Below are positions 1-11,034 of a stretch of DNA of 64,000 bases, in pieces (within the stretch, counting starts at the first letter, position 1; every line of letters starts with the position of its first letter). The stretch is taken from assembly GCA_022266195.1 (NCBI GenBank), contig WHVY01000003.1, forward strand, positions 1,984,001 through 2,048,000, read 5' to 3'. The notes beneath the pieces were generated by a model. That model did not search any database. It was not told where the DNA came from and worked only from the letters and a program-made list of their open reading frames with translations. Position numbers and translations under genes: made by a program. Source of the DNA: Tetranychus cinnabarinus. Lineage: Eukaryota; Arthropoda; Arachnida; Trombidiformes; Tetranychidae.

Positions 1-1957
1 AAACGGCAAAAATATACAAGCTCAGTTCAATAGAAAGCAATTCTCATTCTCAGTATTTGTAAAATTATGTTTGTGTGAATAATGTAAATAAAGATTGATT
101 TGATTATATAAAATCACTGAAATCTCTTTTTTTGTACATAACAATTAAATTGTCCGATTTTACGATGTGAAATATGATATCCAAAATTGTTACAGTTTCA
201 TTTTATATTAACCTAGTGTAAAATGATATTCCCCATTAATGACAATTGTCCTTAATCCAATATAAAATGGCAATGTAAATTGAATGTTGTACAGTCCAAC
301 ACGTTTTACATGGACATTTTGTGTTTTTTCAACTTCTATCATCAATTGATTTTCCCAACATTCGATTAAGGAATACTTTTAAGTTGACTTTTGATTCATT
401 GTCCTGAAATGCCATGAATTGTGGAGGAAAACATGAAACTCAATACTCTTGAGAAATCAACAAGATTTATTGTTTTCCCTGATCAACTTGGCAAAGGGAA
501 TGACTTTGACCAAAAAAATGATCAAAGTATAAAAGCTTTTACGAGTCAATACGAGTTTTAAAATTGTTTTAATATGCATTGATTGTGGTCATTAGCAGTT
601 ACTAATCAATTATGTAAGCCTTTAAGTGTCATTGTTTGCAATTTAAGAGTTTATGGGTTTATCTTGAACCATTTAATGCTATTTATCAGATATTTATCAT
701 GCTTAACCATTTTCTTGATTATATTTATTGCTGATATTATTGATGAGATCGGAAATTACTAATAATCGGAAATCCGTTTACGCTACATTAATCGTTCAGG
801 TGAAGCTAAGCAATTTAGTGTAAATGCAGATTTGTTCAATTTTCATGAGAAATAAAATAGTACAATCAGCCTGAATCTAGTAAAGGCTAAATTCAACAAA
901 AAATGACTTTAGACAGAGTTGATTGTGCAGTGGACATTAAAAGACGCAGGACAATCCCTAATGCTTTTACCAAATAAAGACTTTTCACAGTTTGATGCTT
1001 GCAAAAGCTTTTGATAAGAGTAAATTAGATTCAGTTGCATTTCCAAGTTTGTTGGTCTACAATAGAATCTGAGTTTTTCTTGCATTAGAATAGATTAATT
1101 TAGTTTAGTTTGTAATTCAATCAAGTTAGATTGGATCAAAGCTTATTATCAATACGTTGTCCTGCGCGATTACGAACAGTTAGTAAAAGTATTGGTAAAA
1201 GTACTCTGCTTTACTTTACCGGAATCCAATCAATTTACAACATTTTATTGTAATTTTTTACATTTCAATTGAGAAACTCTGAAGAGCATGGACTCGCTCA
1301 GACTTTTGGCTGATTAGTTATTGTGGCTTGATTATTATGGTTATTGTATTTCTGACGGTACTTACAAAATCAATCAATGACAATTTATATTGATATTTAA
1401 TATTTGACCTAATCATGAAATAGGTTCAAATCTTGAATTCGGTTGAAACAATGAGGTTAATGGTTGTTATTGAAATTAACGAAGTGCAATTTTGATAATA
1501 AAACAATTTATTATTTTAACAATTTAATCGGTTTCTAATACTTTTTTTTAACAATTTTTCATGTTATGCGATTCCCACAACACAATTTTTCAGTCACTTA
1601 TGGTGAATGATGAAATTGCATGGGTTTCATGGTGACAAAAGATGTCAGATTAATTTGAAAATTTGACTACAGAATTTAATATAATTGTTAAGTTAACAAG
1701 TATATTGCAAGGGATTTATGGGAATATTAACAGATTTTGATTGATATTTTTTGTCTTTTGAAATATCTTGGTGAAATGTATAAGTAGCTGATGAGTTTTT
1801 TGAAGAGATGAGATGTAGATGAATAGACTATGAGTTATTGCAAGAGTATAAAGTGTTGTGTCAACCATTTTGAAATATTCAATTGATGATTTCAAAGTGG
1901 CTTTGTTTGATTAATCGTTAATCAGATATTAACCAAGGTCCGGAGAGGTGAGATCAT
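1..1957. other. Intergenic DNA, A+T-rich, no convincing gene
   Basis: No reading frame or RNA gene is recognisable here. The first hundred bases contain an AATAAA (87-92, plus strand), which could be the polyadenylation signal of a plus-strand gene lying to the left of the window. From about 1505 onward the sequence is the 3' flank of the first histidine-rich gene, and it recurs almost unchanged from about 4824 as the 3' flank of the second copy. Confidence 0.5.
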
Positions 1958-3007
1958 TTAGGCCTTTCCATGCCAACCGTCCCACTTGTCTTCGTGCTTG
2001 TGTTCATGCTTGTGTTTGTAATCGTGGTTACCCCAATGCTCGTGTTTGTGTCCATGCTGAGTTTAAATAAAAATAGACATTAGTTTTTGTGTTAAAGGAA
2101 TAAAAAAAGTCGAATAATTTCTTACCTTGTGCTTGTGGTCATTCCAGTGTTCGTGCTTGTGTCCGTGCTGTAAATAAACAAGATAAATTGGTTAGTATTG
2201 AGTAAATGCAAGCGAGGTGAGGTGTGATTACCTTGTGTTTGTGTCCATGATCATGCCAATGTCCGTGTTTGTGTTCATTGTCAGCCTTGTGCTTGTGCTA
2301 AAGAAATGAAAACCAGAACGATTAGAAGCTGATTTTTAGCAAAGGTATGAGGAGAAATCTGACACCAAATAGTGTCAATAAATCCAATGAGTAACAATAA
2401 CATTATGAGAGTCAAATAAGAAAGGCTCTCTTCGTTCTGTTATAGTTTTGGATTTGTTGATACATAGTTTGAGTGTTTTCCCTTACCTTGTGATCATGCC
2501 AATGACCGTGTTTGTGATCTTGCTTATGCTTGTGGTGATGGTGATGATGATGATCGTGACGATGGTGATGCCATAAATGTTGAACCTTTTTCTTACCTAT
2601 TATAAATCAACGAGTAAAACAAGAAAAAAGCGGTTAAAAAAGAAAGAAGCAGTTGAACTCGGAAGAAACCGCCAAAAGTATCAGACGACACTTTTGGTTA
2701 GGTTCCCAAATGATCAAAATAAAACTTGATTTCAAATTAATCTAAAACGGTAAGAGTTATTATTCTTAATCACAAATCACGAGTTGTTTTAATCCATAAT
2801 GGTATATTGTTTTTCAACAAATAAACAATCACTTGTAACCACACTGTGATCTATGATCAAGAAGCTTTGTTGTTCATAAATGGTGAAATCAGTTCAACTA
2901 GGATCAGTTATTGTATTGGATTGCCTACCCCAGTGGTCTCCTTGGGTGACTTGAATTAAGGCGATGGCTACAACGGCAACCAAAAGCAACAAGACAAGAG
3001 TCCTCAT
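1958..3007 (-). CDS. Secreted histidine-rich peptide, copy 1
   Basis: Five coding exons on the minus strand: 3007-2929, 2596-2487, 2297-2232, 2167-2126 and 2056-1958. All have GT/AG borders, and together they encode about 131 residues. The start begins a classic signal peptide (MRTLVLLLLVAVVAIA..., likely cleavage after VTQG, residue 23). The mature part of about 108 residues has roughly 44 histidines plus many lysines, with repeated HGHW, HWND and HKHK motifs and a run of seven histidines. Intron 1 is phase 1 and the rest are phase 0. Exons 2-4 each end in lysine, and exons 3-5 are variants of one another, which suggests growth by exon duplication. I recognise no named family. Binding of zinc, copper or another ligand by an extracellular peptide is inference from composition. 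The small exons explain why no long open frame is visible. Confidence 0.82.
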
Positions 3008-3126
3008 GGCTGGCTGTTTTAATGTAACTGGTGATCACAAAATAAATATTCAAAACTCAAATAAGTTGATTTGTTTACTCCAGTGAATGACTGGAAACTG
3101 ATGCTGATTGACTTGAAACCATCGTC

Positions 3127-3134
3127 CTTATATA
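3127..3134 (-). promoter_or_regulatory. TATA box of histidine-rich gene copy 1
   Basis: TATATAAG on the minus strand, about 120 bp upstream of the start codon. This would give a 5' leader of roughly 90 nt. The same box sits at the same distance in copy 2, inside an almost identical promoter block. Confidence 0.65.
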
Positions 3135-4823
3135 GTTGAAAAAACCCTCGCACTTATCAAGAGGGGAGTTGACTTTTGCGATTTCTAATTTGTTTCTTTT
3201 TGCTTTTTCAATATTTTCGTTAACAGTTTAGTGTGACACTTAAATTCATGGGAGGAAGCTCGATGTCGTTGGCCCTCTATCCTGCACAATAATTTACAGT
3301 CAAAAGGAGAGGGCAAGACTTGAAGAGAGGAGAGGATAAACAATCATCACCAAGAAGGCGTCATCAGTAACACGAAAAGCTGATCAGGGAAAGTCATTCG
3401 CTACAAATTGAATGTAAACATAGGGTTCACTTTTTCAAATCAAATCAGGCGGAGTACTCATTAACATGGTTTTACAGCTGTAATCACCCATAAACAAAAA
3501 AATGAAAGTAAGTGTAATGGGGAAGGACTTATTGATTAATTAATCGATGAAATTAACTTTAAAGATACACTTTTGTTAATGAATGATTGGTAGGTTGGTG
3601 AGTTGAGATATTTTGTTTACTCTCTATTGACAACGGTAGTTAATCGGAAAGGGGTATCGAGTAAGGTGTCTTGATTGTGTGATTAGTTGTGATTAATAGT
3701 GAGAGATGAAAAGGTAAGTGAGCGTGAAATTTGAATAATCATGAGTATCAGTTTGTTCCCGTTTTCTCGGTTAATTAAACTGAATAACAGATAAGTTGAA
3801 AGGAAAAGAAAGAAGAGAAAAGGAGAGACAAAATTAATCATACAATTGAATTAACAGAAATCTTAAATGAATTACTTTTTATTAGGAATAATCATAATCG
3901 TTAGGAATAACCATCAACGTAATCAGCAACAACATCGTCATCATAATTTTTGCTCTGCAAGACAAAAGAGTCTCTAAAAAATCGACATTAAGTCCACAAG
4001 TTCCCGATCGATTGACGATTAGGTGCAACAAATATCATCTTTACCCTCTGAATATAATGACACATTTCCCTGACATTGCCATTTCTTGATATCTTTTCAT
4101 CTAATCAATGGTAACTGTCATTGGAATCATTTTTGCTGGGTTTTCTCGGCTTTTGCTTATAAAATAGGTAAATTGATATGAAATTTTATCGTTTAAAGAC
4201 TGAGCAAAAATCTAATTGAAATTACTTTCAGTTTCTCAATCAATTGACCATGTATCACATCACAAATTAATTTTATGTAATGCATGTTGATTGACTCTTA
4301 ATTCATTCTGAATCTGCTAATTTCGTTTTCTTTTCTCTTCCTTTTCAGTTGATCTCTTTTTAAACACCGATCAGTTGTGACGAATGTCTATTGATTGTGA
4401 TGATGATTATTATTATTCTGGATGGGAATGGCATTCAAGTCTAATTGATTCTTGTCTCCTTACATCAACCAGCCGGAACAAGCAACAACAGACAGATTAT
4501 TCTACAAAAGACTGTTTTCTTTTTTCTTCAAAAATTAAGTCTTGTATTATGTTTGTTACGCGTGATCAATTTATCAAGAATTGACAATTTATACATTCTA
4601 ATTGTTCCAAGCATCCGACAGTAATTAATTTTTCATAATTATATGCATATAAATATATTACGAGGCAACTAATTTAATCAAATACATAATGTATTTATAA
4701 AGAGAGTCAATTACAATAACAATTTTAGGCTTCATTGACCATCTATGAGGAATCACAGTTAAAATATCAATTTTCAATAAAAATAAGACACTTGATTAAT
4801 CAAAAATATTTTTTTTATTGTAC
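3135..4823. other. Upstream flank of copy 1 and spacer to copy 2
   Basis: The block up to about 3300 is the conserved promoter-proximal region shared with copy 2. About 3300-4440 is unique to this unit, and 4440-4800 recurs at 6741-7095. A 66-codon open frame at 4384-4584 lies across a duplicated segment, is not preserved in the second unit and shows no domain, so I do not call it a gene. Confidence 0.5.
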
Positions 4824-5231
4824 AATTTATTATTTTAACAATTTAAACGGTTTCTAATACTTTGGTTTGAACAATTTTTCAATCATTTATGGTGAATGAT
4901 AAAATTGCATGGGTTTCATGGTGACAAAGGATGTCAGATTGATTTGAAAATTTGACTAAATTTATTATAATTGCTAAGTTAACAAGTGTATTTGCAAGGG
5001 ATTTATGGGAATATTAACAGATTTTGATTGATATTCATGATATGTTAAATGTATAAGTAGCTGATGAATTTTTTGAAGAGATGAATGGAGATGAAATAGA
5101 CTATGAGTAATTGCAAGAGTATAAAGTGTTGTGTCAACCATTTTGAAATGTTCAATTGTTGCAATTCCAAGTGGCTTTGTTTGATTAATCGTTAATCAGA
5201 TATTAACCAAGGTCCGGAGAGGTGAGATCAT

Positions 5232-6411
5232 TTAGGCCTTTCCATGCCAACCGTCCCACTTGTCTTCGTGCTTGTGTTCATGCTTGTGTTTGTAATCGTG
5301 GTTACCCCAATGCTCGTGTTTGTGTCCATGCTGAATTTAAATAAAAATAGACATTAGTTTTTGGGTTAAAGGGATAAAACAAGTCAAATAATTTCTTACC
5401 TTGTGCTTGTGGTCATTCCAGTGTTCGTGCTTGTGTCCGTGCTGTAAATAAACAAGATAAATTGGTTAGTATTGAGTAAATGCAAGCGAGGTGAGGTGTG
5501 ATTACCTTGTGTTTGTGTCCATGATCATGCCAATGTCCGTGTTTGTGTTCATTGTCAGCCTTGTGCTGGTGCTAAAAGAGATAAAAATTAGAAAAATTAG
5601 AAGATGATATTCAGTAAAAGAATAATGATAGTTTCGATCAATCCAATGAGTAACAATATGAGAATCAAATATTATCTCTTGGTTCTGTTATTGTTTTGGA
5701 TTTGTCAGAATATAATTTGAGTGTTTTCACTTACCTTGTGATCATGCCAATGACCGTGTTTGTGATCTTGCTTATGCTTGTGGTGATGATGATGATGGTG
5801 ATCGTGACGATGGTGATGCCATAAGTTTTGAACCTTCTTCTTACCTATTAATCAACGAGTAAGAATTAGTTAAAAACTAAAATCTAAATGAAACCGACAA
5901 AATTTATTGATACTTTTGTCTTTCAAATGTAGATACGCAAATGATCAAAGTAAAACTTGATTTCAAATAATAGATCTACAGTGGTAAACGTTTTTATAAC
6001 AGATCAAAAATCAAGTGTATTAATCCATAATGGTATATTTTGTTAATTGTTTTAAAACTAACAAACTATTAGTGTGTCGAATATGTTTTGCGGTTCGATA
6101 TTAAGCTTAAGTTACGATCGGCAGAAAGACTATAACTTTGTTAATATCTTATAAAATGATTAATCAAGGATAAATTCTCAAAAAATCTTATTCAATATCG
6201 AACCGCAAAATATACTCTAAACACACTAACATCACTTGTAACCACACTGTGATCTATGATCAAGAAGCTTTGTTGTTCATCAAATGGTGAAATCAGTTCA
6301 ACTAGGATCAGTTATTGTATTGGATTGCCTACCCCAGTGGTCTCCTTGGGTGACTTGAATTAAGGCGATGGCTACAACGGCAACCAAAAGTAACAAGACA
6401 AGAGTCCTCAT
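5232..6411 (-). CDS. Secreted histidine-rich peptide, copy 2
   Basis: Same five-exon structure as copy 1, with identical exon lengths (79, 110, 66, 42 and 99 nt): 6411-6333, 5844-5735, 5571-5506, 5441-5400 and 5330-5232. It also encodes about 131 residues with the same signal peptide. I see only two amino-acid differences from copy 1: His to Asn just before the LWHHH motif in exon 2, and Lys to Gln at the second residue of exon 3. Other exon changes are silent, for example CAC/CAT swaps in the histidine run. Intact splice sites and frame suggest both copies are functional. Intron 1 carries a short inverted-repeat insertion absent from copy 1. The function is unknown; metal binding is inferred from composition only. 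Confidence 0.82.
6070..6228. mobile_element. MITE-like inverted-repeat insertion in intron 1 of copy 2
   Basis: About 159 bp. The left end reads TAGTGTGT...TTTTGCGGTTCGATATT, and the right end is its imperfect reverse complement (AATATCGAACCGCAAAA...ACACACTA). The terminal inverted repeats span about 30 bp. The block has no counterpart at the matching place in copy 1, where the flanking CACTTGTAACC sequence continues directly. The ends coincide with TA, as expected of Tc1/mariner-type elements, but the exact target duplication is not certain. It has no coding capacity. Confidence 0.65.
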
Positions 6412-6530
6412 GGCTGGCTGTTTTAATGCAACTGGTGATCACAAAATAAATATTCAAAACTCAAGTAAGTTGATTTGTTTACTCCAGTGAATGACTGGAA
6501 ACTGATGCTGATTGACTTGAAACCATCGTC

Positions 6531-6538
6531 CTTATATA
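6531..6538 (-). promoter_or_regulatory. TATA box of histidine-rich gene copy 2
   Basis: TATATAAG on the minus strand, about 120 bp upstream of the start codon, at the same position as in copy 1. Confidence 0.65.
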
Positions 6539-7284
6539 GTTGAAAAAAACCCTCGCACTTATCAAGAGGGGAGTTGACTTTTGCGATTTCTAATTTGTTT
6601 CTTTTTGCTTTTTCAATATTTTCGTTAACAGTTTAGTGTGACACTTAAATTCATGGGAGGAAGCTCGATGTCGTTGGCTCTCTATCCTGTATAGTAATTT
6701 AAAGTCAGACGGCGATGAAATTAATCGATCAAATAATTATCTAATTGATTCTTGTCTCCTTACATCAACGAGTCGAACCAACAACATACAGATTATTTTA
6801 CAAAAGACTGTTTTCTTTTTTCTAAAATTAAGTTAAAATTATGTTTGTTATGCGTGATTAATTTATCGAGAATCGACAATAAACACATTCTTATTGTTCA
6901 AACATCCGACAGTTATTAATTATTTTTCTAATCATGTACTTGGATATATTACGAGGCCATTTTATTCCTACTCTAATTAAGTATTTATAATGAATAGAGA
7001 AAAATTTGTTTCAATAACAATTTAAGGCTTTATTGACCATCTATAAGGAATCACAGGCAAAATATCAATTTTCAATATTGTCAATAAAAATAAGATACAT
7101 ATTAAAAAATAACAATTTAATTGGTTTTTTGGATGAAATCTATTAAAAATCCATTGTTATATGGTACAAAACAGTCACATTGATTTGTTGATATTGAAAA
7201 TCACCTTTCAGGAACAAATGTTAAAATTTTTAAAATAACAGTCTCTTAGATTTGCATAATAAATTGATTTATGCTTCTCTTTTT

Positions 7285-9719
7285 TCAAGAATTTTGCAAA
7301 AATTCTGATTGAGTTATATTAAATTCACGATTAAGAGATTCCAAATCTCTTGATTCTATATATTTATACAAGTCTTGGCGACTCATCAATGAAAGAACCA
7401 ATCGAAGAGCTGACCAGACATTAGCGGACATTATTTTATGGGAAGACTGACCATCAGCTCCATGACCAGCATGTTGAAGATTAAGGACGGATAAAAAGTG
7501 TTCAGCTGCTTGACGGTGAGCACCTAAATTGATACATGCAATTCCTAAATTAAATCTTGATCGGATAAAGCCTGGAGAAATGGATAATGCCTTTTCGTAT
7601 GCAGCCACAGCTTCTTCCGATCTATCACCATTAGCAAGAGTAGCACCTAATCGATTCCATAGCGTTGGATCTTCAGGGCGAGCTGATAAAGCTGCTCTGA
7701 AACAATCGGCAGCTTTTGAGTATTCACCGGTTAAATTGAGTAAAACTCCAAGACCACATTGAATATCAGCATCTAATGGTTGAGGTGATAAACGTGCTGC
7801 TTGTAGATACATATCGCGAACTCGGCGTAACTTTTCTGATGTAACTACTTCTAAAGTGGTTGTTTTATATTCTTCTGGCACTAAAGATGAATAATGTGGA
7901 TTCCTGATAATCCAGAGGAACAAATTCTCACAAGCTTCACGAGCATCAGATTGATTTGTGTGACTCACAGCTAAAGCCATTAGAGCGGATAAATTATCCG
8001 GTTGAAGTTGTAAACATTTCTTTAAAGCCAATATTGCCGACGAATCGTGCTCATTTTCAGCTTGACTTGTCCCCAAATATTGCCAATACAGCGCTTGTGA
8101 TGGATCTTTTTGACAGGCTGCTTCAAAATGAAGCACAGCTGATGGTATATCACCTTCTTCCAGTTTTTTCAATCCTTCTGCGAAAGGATCAACAGAATCT
8201 TGATATGGATTGTTAGAGTTGAATTTATACTCTGTTGTGGATGCGGTTACTTCATTATCGGGCATAAATTCAGTTGGCAATTCGGTTATGTCAGGGATTG
8301 AATTCTGATTAAATTCAGTGGCCCAATCAGTAGCTAATGAATCCCAAAATTCTTGGTCATCGCGAACAGCATTATCTTCCCAGACTTCTTGAGCAGTTGC
8401 ATACTCTTGGGCCCAAGCTTGAGATAAATTATCGGTATCATTAGAAATTATTCCTTCATCAGTTACTTGATACTCGCCACTGCCAATTTTTTGGATAAAA
8501 TTGAGAAAGTCAGTATTCTGGATTTCTGGGTCATCTCTCATGGACTCCACAAATTTTCTCGCCTCTTCAGGCAAAGTTGAAGCATCATAACTTTTTCGTG
8601 CAGTCTCGGCATTCCTAGCCTTTGCCTTTTCTTGTTCTAAATTTTTATGGAAATCTTCTAAGTAATCCTTGGCTGGTTTAGATCCTAATTGTGGTTGATT
8701 GAATAGACTGGCGGAAGGTCGAAACATAGACATAAATCGTGGTCTCATGAAGCCGCCATTAAATCCAGGTCCACCTCTAAATGGTCCCCATTGTTCAAGA
8801 GAAGGTCTTTGAAATGAGTTGACTTGCATTGGTCTAATTGATTTAGATGATTTATCACTCTTGAATTGAGAAAATGATTGTTTCAAGATAGGAGCTGAAG
8901 AGGATGAGACCATGTTGGAGGTTGATGATGAAGATGCTGATAAAAAGTCATCCAGCCAACTATGACTGTTAGGAGCTACTTGATGATTATTGAGAGATAA
9001 TTCTGGTCTGTTAATTGACTCTAGATTATTTTTATTATGAACAGGTCCTAAAGTTTGTAATAAAGATTCCATATTGAATCTTTCCGACCTTTCTAATTGT
9101 TCAGGAATAAGATTACCATTTTGACCATGTTCTGTCAAGTTTTCATTGTTCCATCCATGATTTATCTGAATTTTATGTATAGAATAAGGAAAAAAAGTAA
9201 AATTGTTTCGTTATTTATTGTTTGTTTACTTTTTGTTACTCAATTTGTCAGATGGAAAAATCAGTCAAGTTGAATTCAATAATGATAAAAATACTGATTT
9301 AGTGAAAAAAATTAATTAGCAGTCAACACGAGTACCACTTTGGTTTGACTACTGACACACGCTAATTAAATAAACCAATTGAGCATATACAATCAACTGG
9401 GTTAATAATTTTTGATAGTCGAGCAAAAAGACTATCATTTAGTTGAAAATACAACAGTTGTCATTTGAAATCAACAAAAGAAGGCGAGAGATAGTCTAAG
9501 ACTGAGCTAATTGAATTAATGATATAAAATAATATTATTAGTCAAATTAAGTAACAAATACATAAATGCATGTAATTATTATAACATTAGTGTTGGTGAA
9601 AAAGTTATTGATTGATTTAAAAAAATAGTACTAACCTTGTCTGAATTGAAATGCTGGGTTAAATTGACCAAAGGATTATTGCCTCCACAATCCTTGTCCA
9701 CAAGATTCCTTAATGCCAT
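7285..9719 (-). CDS. PEX5: PEX5, peroxisomal PTS1 import receptor
   Basis: Two coding exons, 9719-9636 (28 codons) and 9165-7285, giving about 654 residues (human PEX5 is 602-639). PEX5 binds C-terminal SKL-type signals on matrix proteins in the cytosol, docks at the peroxisome and is recycled by ubiquitination. Exon 1 encodes MALRNLVDKDCGGNNPL, matching the conserved N-terminus with the redox-sensitive, monoubiquitinated cysteine (Cys11 here). The N-terminal half has several pentapeptide docking motifs of the Trp-x3-Phe/Tyr type (WLDDF near residue 98, WAQEY and WATEF further on). The C-terminal half, roughly residues 350-640, is a run of TPR repeats. The start is set by the exon 1 homology; an in-frame TTG at 9138 is not the start. 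It is divergent from CCDC25. Confidence 0.95.
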
Positions 9720-10334
9720 TGTTATAGATGAGTCTTGATAAACTGGTAATAAAGTAATTGAAGTAAATTATTCAGAATAAAAAATGATAAATTCTGACAC
9801 CGACAAAGGAAAAAACATATGATATGATAATATTGTTTGAACTTTAACTGAAGACATAAACAAATGATTAGATTTAACTGGTGATTAAATATTCTCTTTT
9901 CATTTAGTAGACGGATGAACAACTTAATAAACAAATAATAATTAATTCAAATTAATTCAAACTAAAAGATCACTAGATTTTAATTATTCTCAATGTTAGT
10001 TATTGAGAATTGCTAGTAAAAATAAGCTAACCTCCTAAAGTAATGACATCTAATGAGAGACTTTGCTATTTCTTCCACAATCATATGTTTCTCAGCGGCT
10101 TTTCCTTAAAACATGATTCCCAATTATTTGAATTATTATTTTAATTTATCGATTGTTTATTTTTGACACTTCAAGGTTATAATTTTTTGGTTGAATTAAT
10201 TTACCAATTTGTTTTGAACCATCTATTTTAAATTCTATCCAATTTTTTTACGTTGGTAATAATCATTGTTACGTACTCGTTTTTAGCAGCTGTGTAATTT
10301 AGTTTCAGATTAACTTTTGGTCTTCTAATTGAAA
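9720..10334. promoter_or_regulatory. Shared intergenic region between divergent PEX5 and CCDC25
   Basis: Only about 615 bp separate the two start codons, so both 5' leaders and any promoters lie here. A GT donor in good context on the minus strand near 10030 could end a non-coding first exon of PEX5. No TATA box stands out, and a bidirectional promoter is inference. Confidence 0.35.
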
Positions 10335-11034
10335 ATGGTTATCTACTTTAAAAGTGAAATCGTTTCTCCGCCGATGGTCATTTACATGGGTGTTGACAAG
10401 TATGAAAATGAAGAACTGATAAAATGGGGTTGGCCTGAAGATGTTTGGTTTCATGTGGACAAAGTATCATCAGCTCATGTTTACCTTAGATTAAGGCCTG
10501 GACAAACTTTGGATGATGTACCTAGTAGTGTTCTTGATGACTGTGCTCAACTAGTTAAAGCCAATTCAATTGAGGGAAATAAAATGAACGATGTTGACAT
10601 AGTTTACACTATGTGGTCGAATCTTAAAAAAACTAAATCCATGGACGTAGGTCAAGTTGGTTTCTTCAGTGAAAAACAAGTCCGGAAAATGAGAGTTGAA
10701 AAACGTTGCAATGCAATTGTGAATCGACTCAATAAAACCAAAGAGACTCGTGAAGAGGATTTACAAGCTCTAAAAGAAGAACGAGATCGGCAAGAGAGGG
10801 ACAAGGAAAAGGCTAAACTGAAAAAGCTGAGAGATCAAGAGAAAGAAGAGGCCAAAAAGCGTCAAGAGGCTGCTAAAGCTCGTTCCTATGAGCCCATTTT
10901 TAAGCCTGAATTGATGAAAACTAACAAAGTAAGTAACAAGAACTGTGCTATTGTAATTTTTGCCAAATCAACTAAATCATGTTTATCTTTTTTTTCAGGA
11001 TAATGACAGTGACGGATCAGATGACTTCATGTAA
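10335..11034 (+). CDS. CCDC25: CCDC25, NFACT-R/DUF814 coiled-coil protein
   Basis: Two exons, 10335-10928 and 10999-11034, encode 209 residues; human CCDC25 has 208. The N-terminal NFACT-R (DUF814) domain, about residues 1-120, contains the conserved blocks YMGVDKYENEELIKWGWPEDVWFHVDK and LVKANSIEGNKMNDVDIVYT... (shown in part). It is followed by a long Lys/Glu-rich coiled coil (about 125-190) and an acidic tail ending DDFM, as in vertebrates. The human protein is reported as a membrane-associated sensor of extracellular DNA; NFACT-R domains are otherwise linked to ribosome quality control. The first ATG matches the family's MV-YF start. The last exon is only 36 nt and is recognised because it supplies the conserved Asp-rich C-terminus. 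Confidence 0.95.

Larger units (their letters stand above)
1505..7095. repeat. Tandem duplication containing two histidine-rich peptide genes
   Basis: Unit 1 runs from about 1505 to 4800 and unit 2 from about 4824 to 7095. Both begin with the same stretch (1505-1540 and 4824-4862, a few substitutions apart). Both contain the whole five-exon gene with introns and promoter, and both end with the same sequence (4740-4790 and 7037-7093). Unit 1 has about 1.1 kb (roughly 3300-4440) that is missing from unit 2. Unit 2 has an inserted inverted-repeat element in intron 1. The first 290 bp or so upstream of the two start codons look nearly identical, so the duplication is recent or the copies are being homogenised. 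Confidence 0.85.

Noticed and set aside
4384..4584. 66-codon plus-strand open frame upstream of histidine-rich copy 1
   Set aside because: It overlaps a segment duplicated at 6741-6905 where the frame is not kept, has no domain, and its composition reflects A+T-rich DNA.
7529..8216. Plus-strand frames opposite PEX5
   Set aside because: They lie antisense within the well-supported PEX5 coding exon and are shadow frames.
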